This document shows, one piece after another, positions 26,040 to 34,996 of a DNA stretch of 64,000 nt. Source of the stretch: Micromonospora sp. NBC_01796 (lineage in GTDB: Bacteria; Actinomycetota; Actinomycetes; Mycobacteriales; Micromonosporaceae); contig NZ_CP109078.1 of the NCBI RefSeq assembly GCF_035917455.1, positions 6,494,001 through 6,558,000 of the forward strand, written 5' to 3'. Every line of letters begins with the position of its first letter. Position 1 is the first letter of the stretch. The notes beneath the pieces were generated by a model. It worked only from the letters and a program-made list of their open reading frames with translations. It was not told where the DNA came from and did not search any database. A program made the position numbers and the translations under genes.

Positions 26040-27158
26040 ATGTGCACCATGACCGCCTTCACGCCGAGCCCCATGAGCGCTCTGATCGACCTTCCGGTTC
26101 GCTATGACCTGGCGGAGAGCACATGTCCGCCGCTGAACTTCGGCGACATCGCCGATGCGGCTACGCTCGCCGCTGTCCCGTTGGGCTACGGCACCTCGCG
26201 CGGAGATGCCCGTCTGCGCGCCCTGATCGCCGAGGACACCGGGGTGGATGCCGAGCAGATCCTGGTGACGGTCGGCGCGATCGAAGCGATGTTCCTCCTG
26301 GCCCAGTCCACCTGTGCCCCTGACGACCGGGTTCTGGTGGCAACACCGTGCTTTCCGCCGGCTCGAACGGTCCCGGAAGGGCTGGGAGCACAGGTGGACC
26401 TGGTGCCCTTGTCGTTCGACGAGGGCTACCGGTTGCCGTTGGACCGGATCTCCGCGCAGCTCGGCCCACGCACACGCCTGGTGTCCCTGGCCTCGCCACA
26501 GAACCCGTCCGGTGTGCGATTCACCGAACAGGAGTTGGGCGCGTTGCTCGCGACGGTACGGGAGCGCGCACCGGACGCAGTCGTTCTGGTCGACGAGACC
26601 TACCGGGAGTCCACCTACGGCGACGCGGTGACACCGCCCTCGACGGCGACGCTGTCGACGCAACTTGTCACCTGCTCCTCTCTGTCCAAGGCCCACGGCG
26701 CGCCCGGCCTACGCGTCGGCTGGTTGACCACGACCAACCCCGCGCTCTACGACCAACTGCGTGAGGCCAAGTTCCTGACCACAATCGCCTGCTCCACCGT
26801 CGACGAATTCCTTGCCGCGCAGGTACTTCGGCAGCGGACCGAGATCCTCGTGCCTCGCGCGAAGCGACTCCGGGAGGCGCTCGACGAGCTACTGCACTGG
26901 ACTCGGGAACAGCAGGTCGAATTGGTCCTCCCGGACGGCGGAGCCATGTGCTGCCTGCGCCTGCCCAAAGACCGGTTCTCCGACGACGCGGTCCGGACCT
27001 TCTACGCCCGCCTCGCCGCGCGCGAGACCCGAGTCGCGCCGGGGTCCTGGTTCGGCGAGCATGACCGGGTCTTCCGGCTCGGGTTCGGCCACCTGCCAGC
27101 CAGCGACTTCACCGCGGCCCTCGAACGCCTCGCAGAGGCCCTCGTCCCGAGTAGCTGA
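26040..27158 (+). CDS. PLP-dependent class I/II aminotransferase
   Basis: The 372-residue protein has fold type I aminotransferase features: LVTVGAIEAMFLLAQSTCAPDDRVLVATPCFPP (phosphate-binding and substrate loop), SLASPQNPSGVRF (N-P-x-G region), VVLVDETYRESTY (Asp for pyridine N) and SSLSKAHGAPGLRVGW with the PLP lysine K217. The C-terminal Arg region is FRLGFGHLPASDF. It resembles the group containing capreomycidine synthase and other specialised aminotransferases, but the substrate is not predictable. ATG 26040 is used; ATG 26049 is possible. It ends 10 bp before an isolated RBS-GTG, so a downstream partner gene may have been lost. Confidence 0.85.
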   Translation: MCTMTAFTPSPMSALIDLPVRYDLAESTCPPLNFGDIADAATLAAVPLGYGTSRGDARLRALIAEDTGVDAEQILVTVGAIEAMFLLAQSTCAPDDRVLVATPCFPPARTVPEGLGAQVDLVPLSFDEGYRLPLDRISAQLGPRTRLVSLASPQNPSGVRFTEQELGALLATVRERAPDAVVLVDETYRESTYGDAVTPPSTATLSTQLVTCSSLSKAHGAPGLRVGWLTTTNPALYDQLREAKFLTTIACSTVDEFLAAQVLRQRTEILVPRAKRLREALDELLHWTREQQVELVLPDGGAMCCLRLPKDRFSDDAVRTFYARLAARETRVAPGSWFGEHDRVFRLGFGHLPASDFTAALERLAEALVPSS

Positions 27159-27167
27159 AAGGAACTC

Positions 27168-27203
27168 GTGATCCGCGCCGTCGCGCCCCGCCCGGTGACG
27201 TGA
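27168..27203 (+). pseudogene. Possible gene stub after the aminotransferase
   Basis: AAAGGAACTC is followed by GTG 27168 and an 11-codon frame (MIRAVAPRPVT) ending at TGA 27201-27203. A good RBS and start spacing directly after the aminotransferase stop suggest the beginning of a lost operon partner. The remaining sequence has been replaced by the 3' end of the convergent amylase gene. It may also be chance. Confidence 0.25.
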
Positions 27204-27266
27204 CTCCAGAGCCGCCGCCGGGGCTGACCGCGTGGCCAGGCCCCGACGGCACCTCACGCGGGACGC

Positions 27267-30038
27267 TCAGCGCCCGGCGGGTGGGCTGGAGTAGACCGTC
27301 GGGTCGCCCTGGACGATCCAGACCTGGGGGCGGTCGATCGGCACGAACGAGCGGTCGCCGCCCGGTTCGCGGGTCGACGGCACGCTGTCGCCGTTCGGCA
27401 GGTGCATGATGAAGTTGACCGGACTGGTGTCCGCGACCAGCGGGATGTCGTACTCGGCCCAGCCGTTCTCGATCCGGGTCGGCGGCAGCGGACGGTCCCA
27501 GCCGATCGTGGCCAGGGTCGCCGGGTCGACCGCGTCACCCCAGAGGTGCAGCCCCCACTGGCCGTAGTCGCCCGCCGGCCGCAGGTAGTGCAGGGTGGCC
27601 GTGGGGATCGGCGGTCCGGCAGCGCGTACCCGCCGGGTGGCGCTGGTGACCCGCGTCCCGTTCGGCTCGGTGAGGATCGCCCGGTACTCGACCACCGTGT
27701 CGGCGGCCAGGTTCAGCGGCGTCAGGTCGTCGAAGACGGTGTAGACCGGTGCGGACGCGTCGGTGCCGATCCGCTGCCACGCACCGCCGGCAACGCGGCG
27801 TTCGACCCCCACCACGTGCGTCGCCCGGTCCGGGTCCGCGGTGGTACGCACCTCGACCCGCCCCCGTACGCCACTGCTCTCCGCCGGTGCGGCGATCGTC
27901 AGCGCGGGCGGCGGAACCACGGCGGAACGTACGCCGGTCTGGGCGGTGTGCCGGTTGTTGTCGAGCACCACCGCCCGGTACTGCACCGGCGTGCCCGGAG
28001 CCAGCCCGGACACGTCGTGGAACACCCGGTACGGGACGGTGTCGTCGGTGCCGATCGACTCCCACCGGCCGTTTTTGCCGACCCGGGCCTGGAAGGTGAC
28101 CTCGTTGAACGAGGAGCCGGCCAACTCGGCGGCGATCCGGATCCGTCCCGGCGTCTCGGGGGTGGGGACCGGTGCGGCGAGCGAGATCGCGGGTGCCGCC
28201 TTGGACCGGGGGAGTTGTCCGGTCGACTGGTAGACCAGGGTGCTCAGCGGCGGCACGGTCAGCGTCAGTTTCCGGTCGCCGCCGGTGCGTACGCGGTGGG
28301 TGCCGTCGCCGTACACGGAGGTGAAGGTGTGTCCGGCGAGGTAGGTCGGGATGGCCGCGGTCTGCGGCTGCTCGCTGTTGTTGGTCGCGACCACGTACTC
28401 GCGCTGCTCGGTCCGGTCGAGCCGGGAGTAGGCGTAGATGCCCGGACCGTCGGTGGCGTAGCGGTGCTGGTGGGTGCCGTCGCGCAGGGCAGGGTGGCTG
28501 CGGGTGAGCGCGGCGAGCCGGCTGATCGACCGGTAGAGCGGGTGTCCGGGTACGAAGTTGTCCTGCCCGTGGGTGGCGTCGGTGCCGATCAGGTCGTCGT
28601 CGAGGTACGCCGGCACCTGGCTGGCGAACATCGTCTGCCGGGCGGCCTGGTCCCCGCCGGGGCCGGTGAAGCCCTGCTCGTCGCCGTAGTAGACGACCGG
28701 GTTGCCCCGGGACAGGTACATCAGCTCGTGCGCCAGCCGGTCGCGGGCCAGCAACTCGGTGTCGTCGGCGCCCGGGTTGTCCGCGGCGACGAAGCTGCCG
28801 ATCCGGCCCATGTCGTGGTTACCGAGGAAGGTCGGCATCTGATAGACGTTCGAATCTCGATCGGTGTACCAGTCGTCGTCGGTGAAGAAGGTGGCGAGCT
28901 GGCTGGTCGGTTGGCCGCGTGAGGCGAAGTTGCGAGCCGCCTCCTGGAACGGGAAGTCGAGCACCGCCTGCATTCGGTCACGGGTGGTGAACTGCGAGGT
29001 GAACGCGCGGGTGGTGTCGAACACCTCGCCGAACATGAAGAACTCGGACTTTCCCTGGCGGTGTGCGTACCGCAGGACCTCGGGGCCGAAGCGTTGCCAG
29101 AACTCGTCGTTGACGTGCTTCATCGTGTCGATCCGGAAGCCGTCGATGCCGAAGTCGCCGATCCACCGCTGGTAGATGTCGATCATCCCGTCGACCACCC
29201 GGGGGTTCTCGGTGAACAGGTCGTCCAGCCCGAAGAAGTCGCCGTAGTACGAGTCCTCGCCGGTGAACGTCGTGTCACCCCGGTTGTGGTAGAGCGTGAC
29301 GTCGTTGAGCCAGGCCGGCACCTTCAGATCCCGCTCGGCCGGATCCAACACCGGCGTGTACGGGAACGACCTCTCCGGGCTCAGCGTCGGGAAGCTCGGC
29401 TTGCCCGCGCTGTCCCGGTCGTCGAACGGCACCCCGGCGGCGGTCCGGTACGGCACCGCGTCCTTGCCGGTGTACGCCATCCGGGCGCCCTGCTGGTAGC
29501 CGATGACGTCGGCGGTGTGGTTGGTGATGATGTCGAAGTAGACCTTCATCTCCCGGTCGTGTGCGGCGTCCACCAGGGCCCGCAGGTCCGCGTTGCTGCC
29601 CAGGTGCGGGTCGATCTGGGTGAAGTCGGTGATCCAGTAACCGTGGTAACCGGCGGACGGCCCGTCCTCGAGCTGGACGGCCTTGTTCTTGAAGCTGGGG
29701 GTCAGCCAGATCGCACTGGTGCCGAGCCCCCGGATGTAGTCGATCCGGTTCAGCAGTCCCTTGAGGTCACCGCCGTTGTAGAAGCCGGTCCGGGTCGGGT
29801 CGAAACCGGACACGAGGGGGTCGTCGCCGAGGCCGCCCCGGTCGTTGCCCGGATCACCGTTGGCGAACCGGTCGGCCATCACGAAGTAGAACGACTCGTC
29901 GGTGACCGGTGCGCGCAGCGAGTGCAGGGCCTGCGGATCGTGCCCGGAGCCCTTCCCGCTGGCGCTGGCCGGGACGGCGGGCAAGGCCATCGCCAGCATC
30001 ACCGACAGCAGCGCGGCGGTACGGGAACGGATCGACAT
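27267..30038 (-). CDS. Secreted GH13 alpha-amylase/pullulanase-type enzyme
   Basis: This 923-residue exported alpha-glucanase starts with a signal peptide (TAALLSVMLAMALPAVPASA). The GH13 barrel occupies about residues 45-600. Its catalytic set is visible: nucleophile D304 in GFRIDTMKHV, acid/base E338 in FFMFGEVFD and transition-state stabiliser D409 in FLGNHDMGR. D-I-I-T-N-H marks conserved region I. The C-terminal part has two Ig-like segments and a pullulanase-associated starch-binding type domain (ATLHYLRPAGDYGQWGLHLWGDAV, ending near residue 920). It probably cuts starch, glycogen or pullulan outside the cell. ATG 30038 follows AGGAGGAG. It is divergent from the formate dehydrogenase operon. 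Confidence 0.92.
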   Translation of the reverse strand: MSIRSRTAALLSVMLAMALPAVPASASGKGSGHDPQALHSLRAPVTDESFYFVMADRFANGDPGNDRGGLGDDPLVSGFDPTRTGFYNGGDLKGLLNRIDYIRGLGTSAIWLTPSFKNKAVQLEDGPSAGYHGYWITDFTQIDPHLGSNADLRALVDAAHDREMKVYFDIITNHTADVIGYQQGARMAYTGKDAVPYRTAAGVPFDDRDSAGKPSFPTLSPERSFPYTPVLDPAERDLKVPAWLNDVTLYHNRGDTTFTGEDSYYGDFFGLDDLFTENPRVVDGMIDIYQRWIGDFGIDGFRIDTMKHVNDEFWQRFGPEVLRYAHRQGKSEFFMFGEVFDTTRAFTSQFTTRDRMQAVLDFPFQEAARNFASRGQPTSQLATFFTDDDWYTDRDSNVYQMPTFLGNHDMGRIGSFVAADNPGADDTELLARDRLAHELMYLSRGNPVVYYGDEQGFTGPGGDQAARQTMFASQVPAYLDDDLIGTDATHGQDNFVPGHPLYRSISRLAALTRSHPALRDGTHQHRYATDGPGIYAYSRLDRTEQREYVVATNNSEQPQTAAIPTYLAGHTFTSVYGDGTHRVRTGGDRKLTLTVPPLSTLVYQSTGQLPRSKAAPAISLAAPVPTPETPGRIRIAAELAGSSFNEVTFQARVGKNGRWESIGTDDTVPYRVFHDVSGLAPGTPVQYRAVVLDNNRHTAQTGVRSAVVPPPALTIAAPAESSGVRGRVEVRTTADPDRATHVVGVERRVAGGAWQRIGTDASAPVYTVFDDLTPLNLAADTVVEYRAILTEPNGTRVTSATRRVRAAGPPIPTATLHYLRPAGDYGQWGLHLWGDAVDPATLATIGWDRPLPPTRIENGWAEYDIPLVADTSPVNFIMHLPNGDSVPSTREPGGDRSFVPIDRPQVWIVQGDPTVYSSPPAGR

Positions 30039-30229
30039 GTTCGACTCCTCCTGGGCGGCGGTCGCGGGTGGTGGTCGCGGTGGTGGTGAACGCCCAGTAC
30101 AGGTTGCCGTACGTCATCGATGGACGCCAGACGATGCCGCGCACCACCGATCGGCGGCCCGGCGTCGCCCCCGGCGTCCCGCCGCCCGCGCTCCGGCGTG
30201 TGATGGCCACCCGACCGGGCTGAGTCGTT

Positions 30230-30253
30230 CCGCCCACCGGGTGGGCGGCTTTT
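30230..30253 (+). terminator. Terminator-like hairpin in the leader of the formate dehydrogenase operon
   Basis: An 8-bp stem CCGCCCAC / GTGGGCGG with a 3-nt loop is followed directly by CTTTTCG. It has the form of a rho-independent terminator on the plus strand. No plus-strand gene precedes it, since the gene to the left is divergent. It therefore sits inside the 5' leader of the next operon, 60 bp before the first start codon, and may act as an attenuator or stop stray antisense transcription. Confidence 0.55.
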
Positions 30254-30312
30254 CGCGTTTCCGGACCGCCGGTGGGGCGAAATGCGAAACTTGTCGGCAA
30301 GTGGAGGTTCGC

Positions 30313-30606
30313 ATGGTCAGCAAGCAACAGGTACTGCATCTGGTTGACCTCGGCCACGGTTACTCCGAGATCGGCCGGCTGCTCGGCATCCCGGCCGGTC
30401 AGGCGTACCTCGTCGCGACCGGCATCCCGGCCGACGGGGGAGACACCGTGACCGGGCGGCAGCGGCAACGGCCCGGCATGCTGCCGTCGCACTCGCAACG
30501 TCTGGTGAACCCGAGGGAGATGAACCCGAGCTACTCCGAACGGGTGCACGAGTGGATCCGGACCCGCGCGATGCGGGACCGGGGCCCGGACAGCGGCTCC
30601 CGCTGA
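30313..30606 (+). CDS. Small HTH-like protein at head of formate dehydrogenase operon
   Basis: This 97-residue protein begins MVSKQQVLHLVDLGHGYSEIGRLLGIPAGQAYLVATGIPADG. The first 40 residues form a helix-turn-helix-like unit (LGHGYSEIGRLLGIPAGQAY), then a Gln/Arg-rich linker and a conserved-looking tail (NPSYSERVHEWIRTRAM). Similar small proteins precede formate dehydrogenase genes in actinobacteria, and their role is not established. ATG 30313 follows GTGGAGG. The large subunit gene starts 101 bp downstream on the same strand. A regulatory or maturation role is an inference from position only. Confidence 0.7.
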   Translation: MVSKQQVLHLVDLGHGYSEIGRLLGIPAGQAYLVATGIPADGGDTVTGRQRQRPGMLPSHSQRLVNPREMNPSYSERVHEWIRTRAMRDRGPDSGSR

Positions 30607-30707
30607 CCGTTGACGGGCCGGTTCGGGGGTCCCTCCGGGAGGGCCAGTTGGGCGGCACCGCCTCCGGGCCGGGCCGCGACCGTACGCGTGAAGGAGGGCC
30701 GGAACCG

Positions 30708-33700
30708 GTGCGACAACCCATCTCGATCGGAAAGTGGCCGGTCTGGCGCCAGTTGACCGGCCCGGACGGTTTCGGCCGCGCCGAGGCGGCGAAGTCCGGA
30801 CAGAGTGCGACCCTCCAGGCCCGGACCGCCACCGCCGACCGCGTGGTGAAGTCGATCTGCCCGTACTGCGCGGTGGGGTGCGCGCAGAACGTGTACGTCC
30901 GCGACGAGCGGGTGGTGCAGATCGAGGGCGACCCGGACTCCCCGATCAGCCGGGGCCGCCTCTGCCCCAAGGGCGCCGCCACCCTGCAACTCACCACCGG
31001 CTCCGGCCGCCTGGACAAGGTCCTCTACCGGCCGCCGTACGGGCGTGACTGGAAGGAACTGGACCTGGACACCGCCATGGACATGATCGCCGAACGGGTG
31101 ATCCGGACCCGGCGGGAGACCTGGCAGTGGGAGATCGACGGGGAGCGGTTGGCCCGCACCATGGGCATCGCCAGCCTGGGCGGGGCGACCCTGGACAACG
31201 AGGAGAACTACCTGATCAAGAAGCTGTTCACCGGGCTCGGCGTGGTGCAGGTCGAGAACCAGGCCCGGGTCTGCCACAGCTCCACCGTGATCGGGCTCGG
31301 CACCTCGTTCGGCCGGGGTGGGGCGACGACCTTCATGCAGGACCTGCAGCATGCGGACTGCATAGTGATCGAGGGGTCGAACTTCGCCGAGGCGCACCCG
31401 GTCGGCTTCCAGTGGGTGATGGAGGCCAAGGCGCGCGGCGCCACGGTGATCCACGTCGACCCGAGGTTCACCCGTACCAGCGCGCTGGCCGACCTGCACG
31501 TGCCGCTGCGGGCCGGCACCGATGTCGCCTTCCTCGGCGGGATCGTCAACTACGTGCTCACGCAGGAGAAGGACTTCCGCGAGTACGTGCTGGCGTACAC
31601 GAACGCGTCGACCATCATCAACGACAAGTTCCGTGACACCGAGGACCTCGACGGGCTGTTCTCCGGCTTCGACCCCGAGGTGCACCAGTACGCCAGCGAG
31701 ACCTGGCAGTACGAGGGCACCCAGGAGGCCACCGCGTCCGGCGACCGCGACGAGGCGTACGAGCGGCGGCTGGCGACCCGGCACCACTCGCACGGCACCG
31801 GGCAGGGGGAGAAGCACGGCTCCGGCACCGCCGCGCTCGACGGCGACCCCCGGCAGGACCCCACCCTGAGCGACCCGCTCTGCGTCTACCAGATCCTCAA
31901 ACGGCATTTCTCCCGCTACACCCCGGAGATGGTCGAGCGGATCTGCGGCATCCCGCAGGACGTGTTCGCCCGGGTCTGCGAGCACCTGGTCGAGGCGTCG
32001 GGTCCGGAGCGGACCAGCGCGTTCGTCTACGCGGTGGGGTGGACCCAGCACACCGACGGGTCGCAGTTCATCCGTACCGCGAGCATCCTGCAACTGCTGC
32101 TCGGCAACATCGGCCGCCCCGGCGGCGGCATCCAGGCCCTGCGCGGCCACGCCAGCATCCAGGGCTCGACCGACATCCCCACCCTGTTCAACCTGCTGCC
32201 CGGCTACCTCCCGATGCCGCACGCCCACCGACACGGGAGCCTCGACGACTTCATCGCCGGCGACGCCGCCCGCAAGGGCTTCTGGGCGAACATGCGGGCC
32301 TACACGGTCAGCCTGCTCAAGGCGTACTGGGGTCCGTCGGCACAGCCCGAGAACGACTTCCGGTTCGACTACCTGCCCCGGATCAACGGCAGCCACTCGG
32401 CCTACGACACCACCCTCGAACAGATCGAGGGCAACTGCAAGGGGTACTTCCTGCTCGGCGAGAACCCGGCGGTGGGCTCCGCGAACGCCCGGATGCAGCG
32501 ACTCGGCATGGCCAACCTGGACTGGCTCGTGGTCCGGGACTTCAGCCTGATCGAGAGCGCCACCTGGTGGAAGGACGGACCCGAGATCGAGTCCGGTGAG
32601 CTGTCCACCGAGCAGATCGGCACCGAGGTCTTCTTCATGCCGGCCGCCACCCACACCGAGAAGTCCGGCAGCTTCACCAACACCAACCGGATGTTGCAGT
32701 GGCACCACCAGGCGGTCGAACCGGCCGGGGACCAGCGCAGCGAACTGTGGTTCATGTACCACCTCGGGCGCCTCATCCGGGCCAAGCTGGCCGGGTCGAC
32801 CGACCCGATGGACCAACCGATCCTCGACCTGACCTGGGACTACCCGACCGAGGGGCGGACCGACGAGCCGATGGCGGAGGCGGTCCTCGCCGAGATCAAC
32901 GGCTGGAACGCCGAGGGCAGGCCGCTGTCGGGGTACACCGAGATGCGCGACGACGGCTCCACCACCAGCGGCTGCTGGATCTACTGCGGTGTGTACGCCG
33001 ACGGGATCAACCAGGCGGCCCGGCGCCGGCCCGGCGAGGAGCAGAACTGGGTGGGCGCCGAGTGGACCTGGTCCTGGCCGGCGAACCGACGCATGCTCTA
33101 CAACCGGGCCTCCGCACGCCCCGACGGGCAGCCCTGGAGCGAACGCAAGCGGATGGTCTGGTGGGACGAGGAAGCCGGCCGGTGGACCGGGTACGACGTA
33201 CCGGACTTCGAACCGACCAAGCGCCCGGACTACCAGCCGCCCGAAGGCGCCAGCGGGGTGGCGGCCCTGCGCGGCACGGACGCGTTCATCATGCAGGCCG
33301 ACGGTCTCGGCTGGCTGTACGTGCCCAGCGGTGTCCTCGACGGGCCGCTGCCCGCCCACTACGAGCCGCAGGACTCACCGGTGCAGAATCCGCTCTACGG
33401 TCAGCAGCGCAATCCCGCCCGGCTGCTGCGACCGCACGCCGAGAACCGGTACCACCCGAGCGGATCCGAACCCGGTGCCGAGATCTTCCCGTACGTGGTG
33501 ACCACGTACCGGCTGACCGAACACTTCACCGCCGGGGCGATGAGCCGCAACGTGCCGTACCTGGCGGAGTTGCAGCCGGAGTTCTTCTGCGAGGTCTCAC
33601 CCGAACTGGCGACCGAGCGGGGACTGGAACACACCGGGTGGGCCACCATCGTCACCGCCCGCAACGTGATCGAGGCGCGGGTCCTGGTGACCGCGCGGAT

Positions 33701-33962
33701 GGCGCCGCTGCGGGTCGACGGGCGGGTGATCCACCAGATCGGACTGCCGTTCCACTGGGGACCGAACGGTCTGAGTCGGGGTGACGCGGCGAACGAACTC
33801 TCCGCGATCTCGTTGGACCCGAACTCGCACATCCAGGAGGTCAAGGCGTTCAGCGCGGACATCCGACCGGGCCGGCGTCCACGGGGACCGGCCCGTCCCG
33901 CGATGGTCCGGGACTACCAGCGGCGGGCCGGCGTCACCGGGCGCACCGGAACGGGGGTGTAG
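30708..33962 (+). CDS. fdhA: Formate dehydrogenase catalytic subunit (molybdopterin, Cys type)
   Basis: The 1084-residue protein is an FDH-N/O-like molybdopterin oxidoreductase. An N-terminal [4Fe-4S] site is formed by C51, C54, C58 and C86 (ICPYCAVGCAQN, RLCPKGAA). The active site reads NQARVC189HSST: the metal ligand that is selenocysteine in the E. coli enzymes is Cys here. Pterin-binding regions follow (VIEGSNFAEAHPVGFQWV, GNIGRPGGGIQALRGHASIQGSTD), and the C-terminal domain binds molybdopterin (GPNGLSRGDAANELS). It oxidises formate to CO2. GTG 30708 has AAGGAGGG 9 nt upstream; the frame opens earlier but without signal. No Tat motif is evident at this start, so the side of the membrane is uncertain. 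Confidence 0.93.
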   Translation: MRQPISIGKWPVWRQLTGPDGFGRAEAAKSGQSATLQARTATADRVVKSICPYCAVGCAQNVYVRDERVVQIEGDPDSPISRGRLCPKGAATLQLTTGSGRLDKVLYRPPYGRDWKELDLDTAMDMIAERVIRTRRETWQWEIDGERLARTMGIASLGGATLDNEENYLIKKLFTGLGVVQVENQARVCHSSTVIGLGTSFGRGGATTFMQDLQHADCIVIEGSNFAEAHPVGFQWVMEAKARGATVIHVDPRFTRTSALADLHVPLRAGTDVAFLGGIVNYVLTQEKDFREYVLAYTNASTIINDKFRDTEDLDGLFSGFDPEVHQYASETWQYEGTQEATASGDRDEAYERRLATRHHSHGTGQGEKHGSGTAALDGDPRQDPTLSDPLCVYQILKRHFSRYTPEMVERICGIPQDVFARVCEHLVEASGPERTSAFVYAVGWTQHTDGSQFIRTASILQLLLGNIGRPGGGIQALRGHASIQGSTDIPTLFNLLPGYLPMPHAHRHGSLDDFIAGDAARKGFWANMRAYTVSLLKAYWGPSAQPENDFRFDYLPRINGSHSAYDTTLEQIEGNCKGYFLLGENPAVGSANARMQRLGMANLDWLVVRDFSLIESATWWKDGPEIESGELSTEQIGTEVFFMPAATHTEKSGSFTNTNRMLQWHHQAVEPAGDQRSELWFMYHLGRLIRAKLAGSTDPMDQPILDLTWDYPTEGRTDEPMAEAVLAEINGWNAEGRPLSGYTEMRDDGSTTSGCWIYCGVYADGINQAARRRPGEEQNWVGAEWTWSWPANRRMLYNRASARPDGQPWSERKRMVWWDEEAGRWTGYDVPDFEPTKRPDYQPPEGASGVAALRGTDAFIMQADGLGWLYVPSGVLDGPLPAHYEPQDSPVQNPLYGQQRNPARLLRPHAENRYHPSGSEPGAEIFPYVVTTYRLTEHFTAGAMSRNVPYLAELQPEFFCEVSPELATERGLEHTGWATIVTARNVIEARVLVTARMAPLRVDGRVIHQIGLPFHWGPNGLSRGDAANELSAISLDPNSHIQEVKAFSADIRPGRRPRGPARPAMVRDYQRRAGVTGRTGTGV

Positions 33963-33966
33963 GGCG

Positions 33967-34956
33967 ATGGGCTTCGACCTGCGTGAGGCGGCCACCGGCA
34001 TGGCCGACCCGGCGACCGTCGGCGGCTACGGCGCACATCCGGAACGGGTCGGCTTCTTCACCGACACCAGCGTCTGCATCGGCTGCAAGGCCTGCGAGGT
34101 GGCCTGCAAGGAGTGGAACACCCTCGCCGAGGACGGCCTGAACTTCACCGGCATGTCGTACGACAACAGCATCGGGCTCGGCGCCGACACCTGGCGGCAC
34201 GTCGCGTTCATCGAACAGCCCCGCCAACTGGGCCGGCAGGAGACGTACCTGGCCCCGACCGAGCTGCCCGGCGAGCTGAAGCAGGTGGCGGCCGGACGCA
34301 CCCCGGTCTCGCTCGGACTGCCGGCGTCGGCCCCGCCGGACGGGGTGGTCGGCACCGTACGGGAGATGGACTTCCGCTGGCTGATGTCCTCGGACGTGTG
34401 CAAGCACTGCACCCACGCCGCCTGCCTGGACGTCTGCCCCACCGGCTCGCTGTTCCGTACCGAGTTCGGCACGGTCGTGGTGCAGGAGGACATCTGCAAC
34501 GGCTGCGGCTACTGCGTGCCCGCCTGCCCGTACGGCGTGATCGACAAACGGCCGACGGACGGCCGGGTGGCGAAGTGCACCATGTGTTACGACCGACTCT
34601 CGGTCGGCCAGGAGCCGGCGTGCGCCAAGAGCTGCCCGACCGACTCCATCCAGTTCGGCGAGCTCGACGAGCTGCGGGAGCGCGCCGCCGCACGGGTGCT
34701 CGCCCTACAGGCGGACGGGGTGACCAGTGCCCGGCTCTACGGCGCCGACCCGAACGACGGCGTCGGCGGTGCTGGCGCGTTCTTCCTGCTGCTCGACGAG
34801 CCCGAGGTCTACGGACTGCCGCCGGATCCGGTGGTGACCACCCGCGACCTGCCCGCCATGTGGCGGCGGGTCGGACTGGCGGCAGCGGGCCTCCTGGTCG
34901 GCCTGATCGCGGTCACCGTCTCCGGCGCCAGCGCCCCGACGGGAGCACGACGATGA
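33967..34956 (+). CDS. fdhB: Formate dehydrogenase iron-sulfur subunit
   Basis: This 329-residue protein carries four [4Fe-4S] cluster motifs: CIGCKACEVACKEWN, CKHCTHAACLDVCP, CNGCGYCVPACPYG and CTMCYDRLSVGQEPACAKSCP. That is the standard ferredoxin-like beta subunit of formate dehydrogenases. A hydrophobic helix near the C-terminus (VGLAAAGLLVGLIAVTVSG) would anchor it in the membrane. It starts 4 bp after the stop of the catalytic subunit gene. Its TGA (34954-34956) overlaps an ATG at 34953 belonging to a 12-codon frame created by a short duplication before the next gene. It relays electrons from the molybdenum site to the membrane subunit. Confidence 0.93.
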   Translation: MGFDLREAATGMADPATVGGYGAHPERVGFFTDTSVCIGCKACEVACKEWNTLAEDGLNFTGMSYDNSIGLGADTWRHVAFIEQPRQLGRQETYLAPTELPGELKQVAAGRTPVSLGLPASAPPDGVVGTVREMDFRWLMSSDVCKHCTHAACLDVCPTGSLFRTEFGTVVVQEDICNGCGYCVPACPYGVIDKRPTDGRVAKCTMCYDRLSVGQEPACAKSCPTDSIQFGELDELRERAAARVLALQADGVTSARLYGADPNDGVGGAGAFFLLLDEPEVYGLPPDPVVTTRDLPAMWRRVGLAAAGLLVGLIAVTVSGASAPTGARR

Positions 34957-34996
34957 ACCGTACAAGCCTTCGGGTGGGAGCACGACGATGAACCGT
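34941..34996 (+). repeat. Tandem duplication of RBS/start region, with 12-codon cistron
   Basis: A 21-bp block containing GGGAG and ATGAACCGT occurs identically at 34941-34961 and 34976-34996, 35 bp apart. The first copy opens a 12-codon frame (MNRTSLRVGARR, 34953-34991). Its ATG overlaps the fdhB stop, and its TGA (34989-34991) overlaps the ATG of the nrfD-type gene at 34988. The repeat is therefore a decoy start that still passes ribosomes on by ATGA overlap at both ends. Confidence 0.75.

Noticed and set aside
31272-31274. Possible selenocysteine in formate dehydrogenase
   Set aside because: The codon is TGC (Cys189), not TGA, and no SECIS-like hairpin is needed.
30531-33359. 942-codon minus-strand frame opposite the formate dehydrogenase gene
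   Set aside because: Shadow of the catalytic subunit; no conserved pattern.
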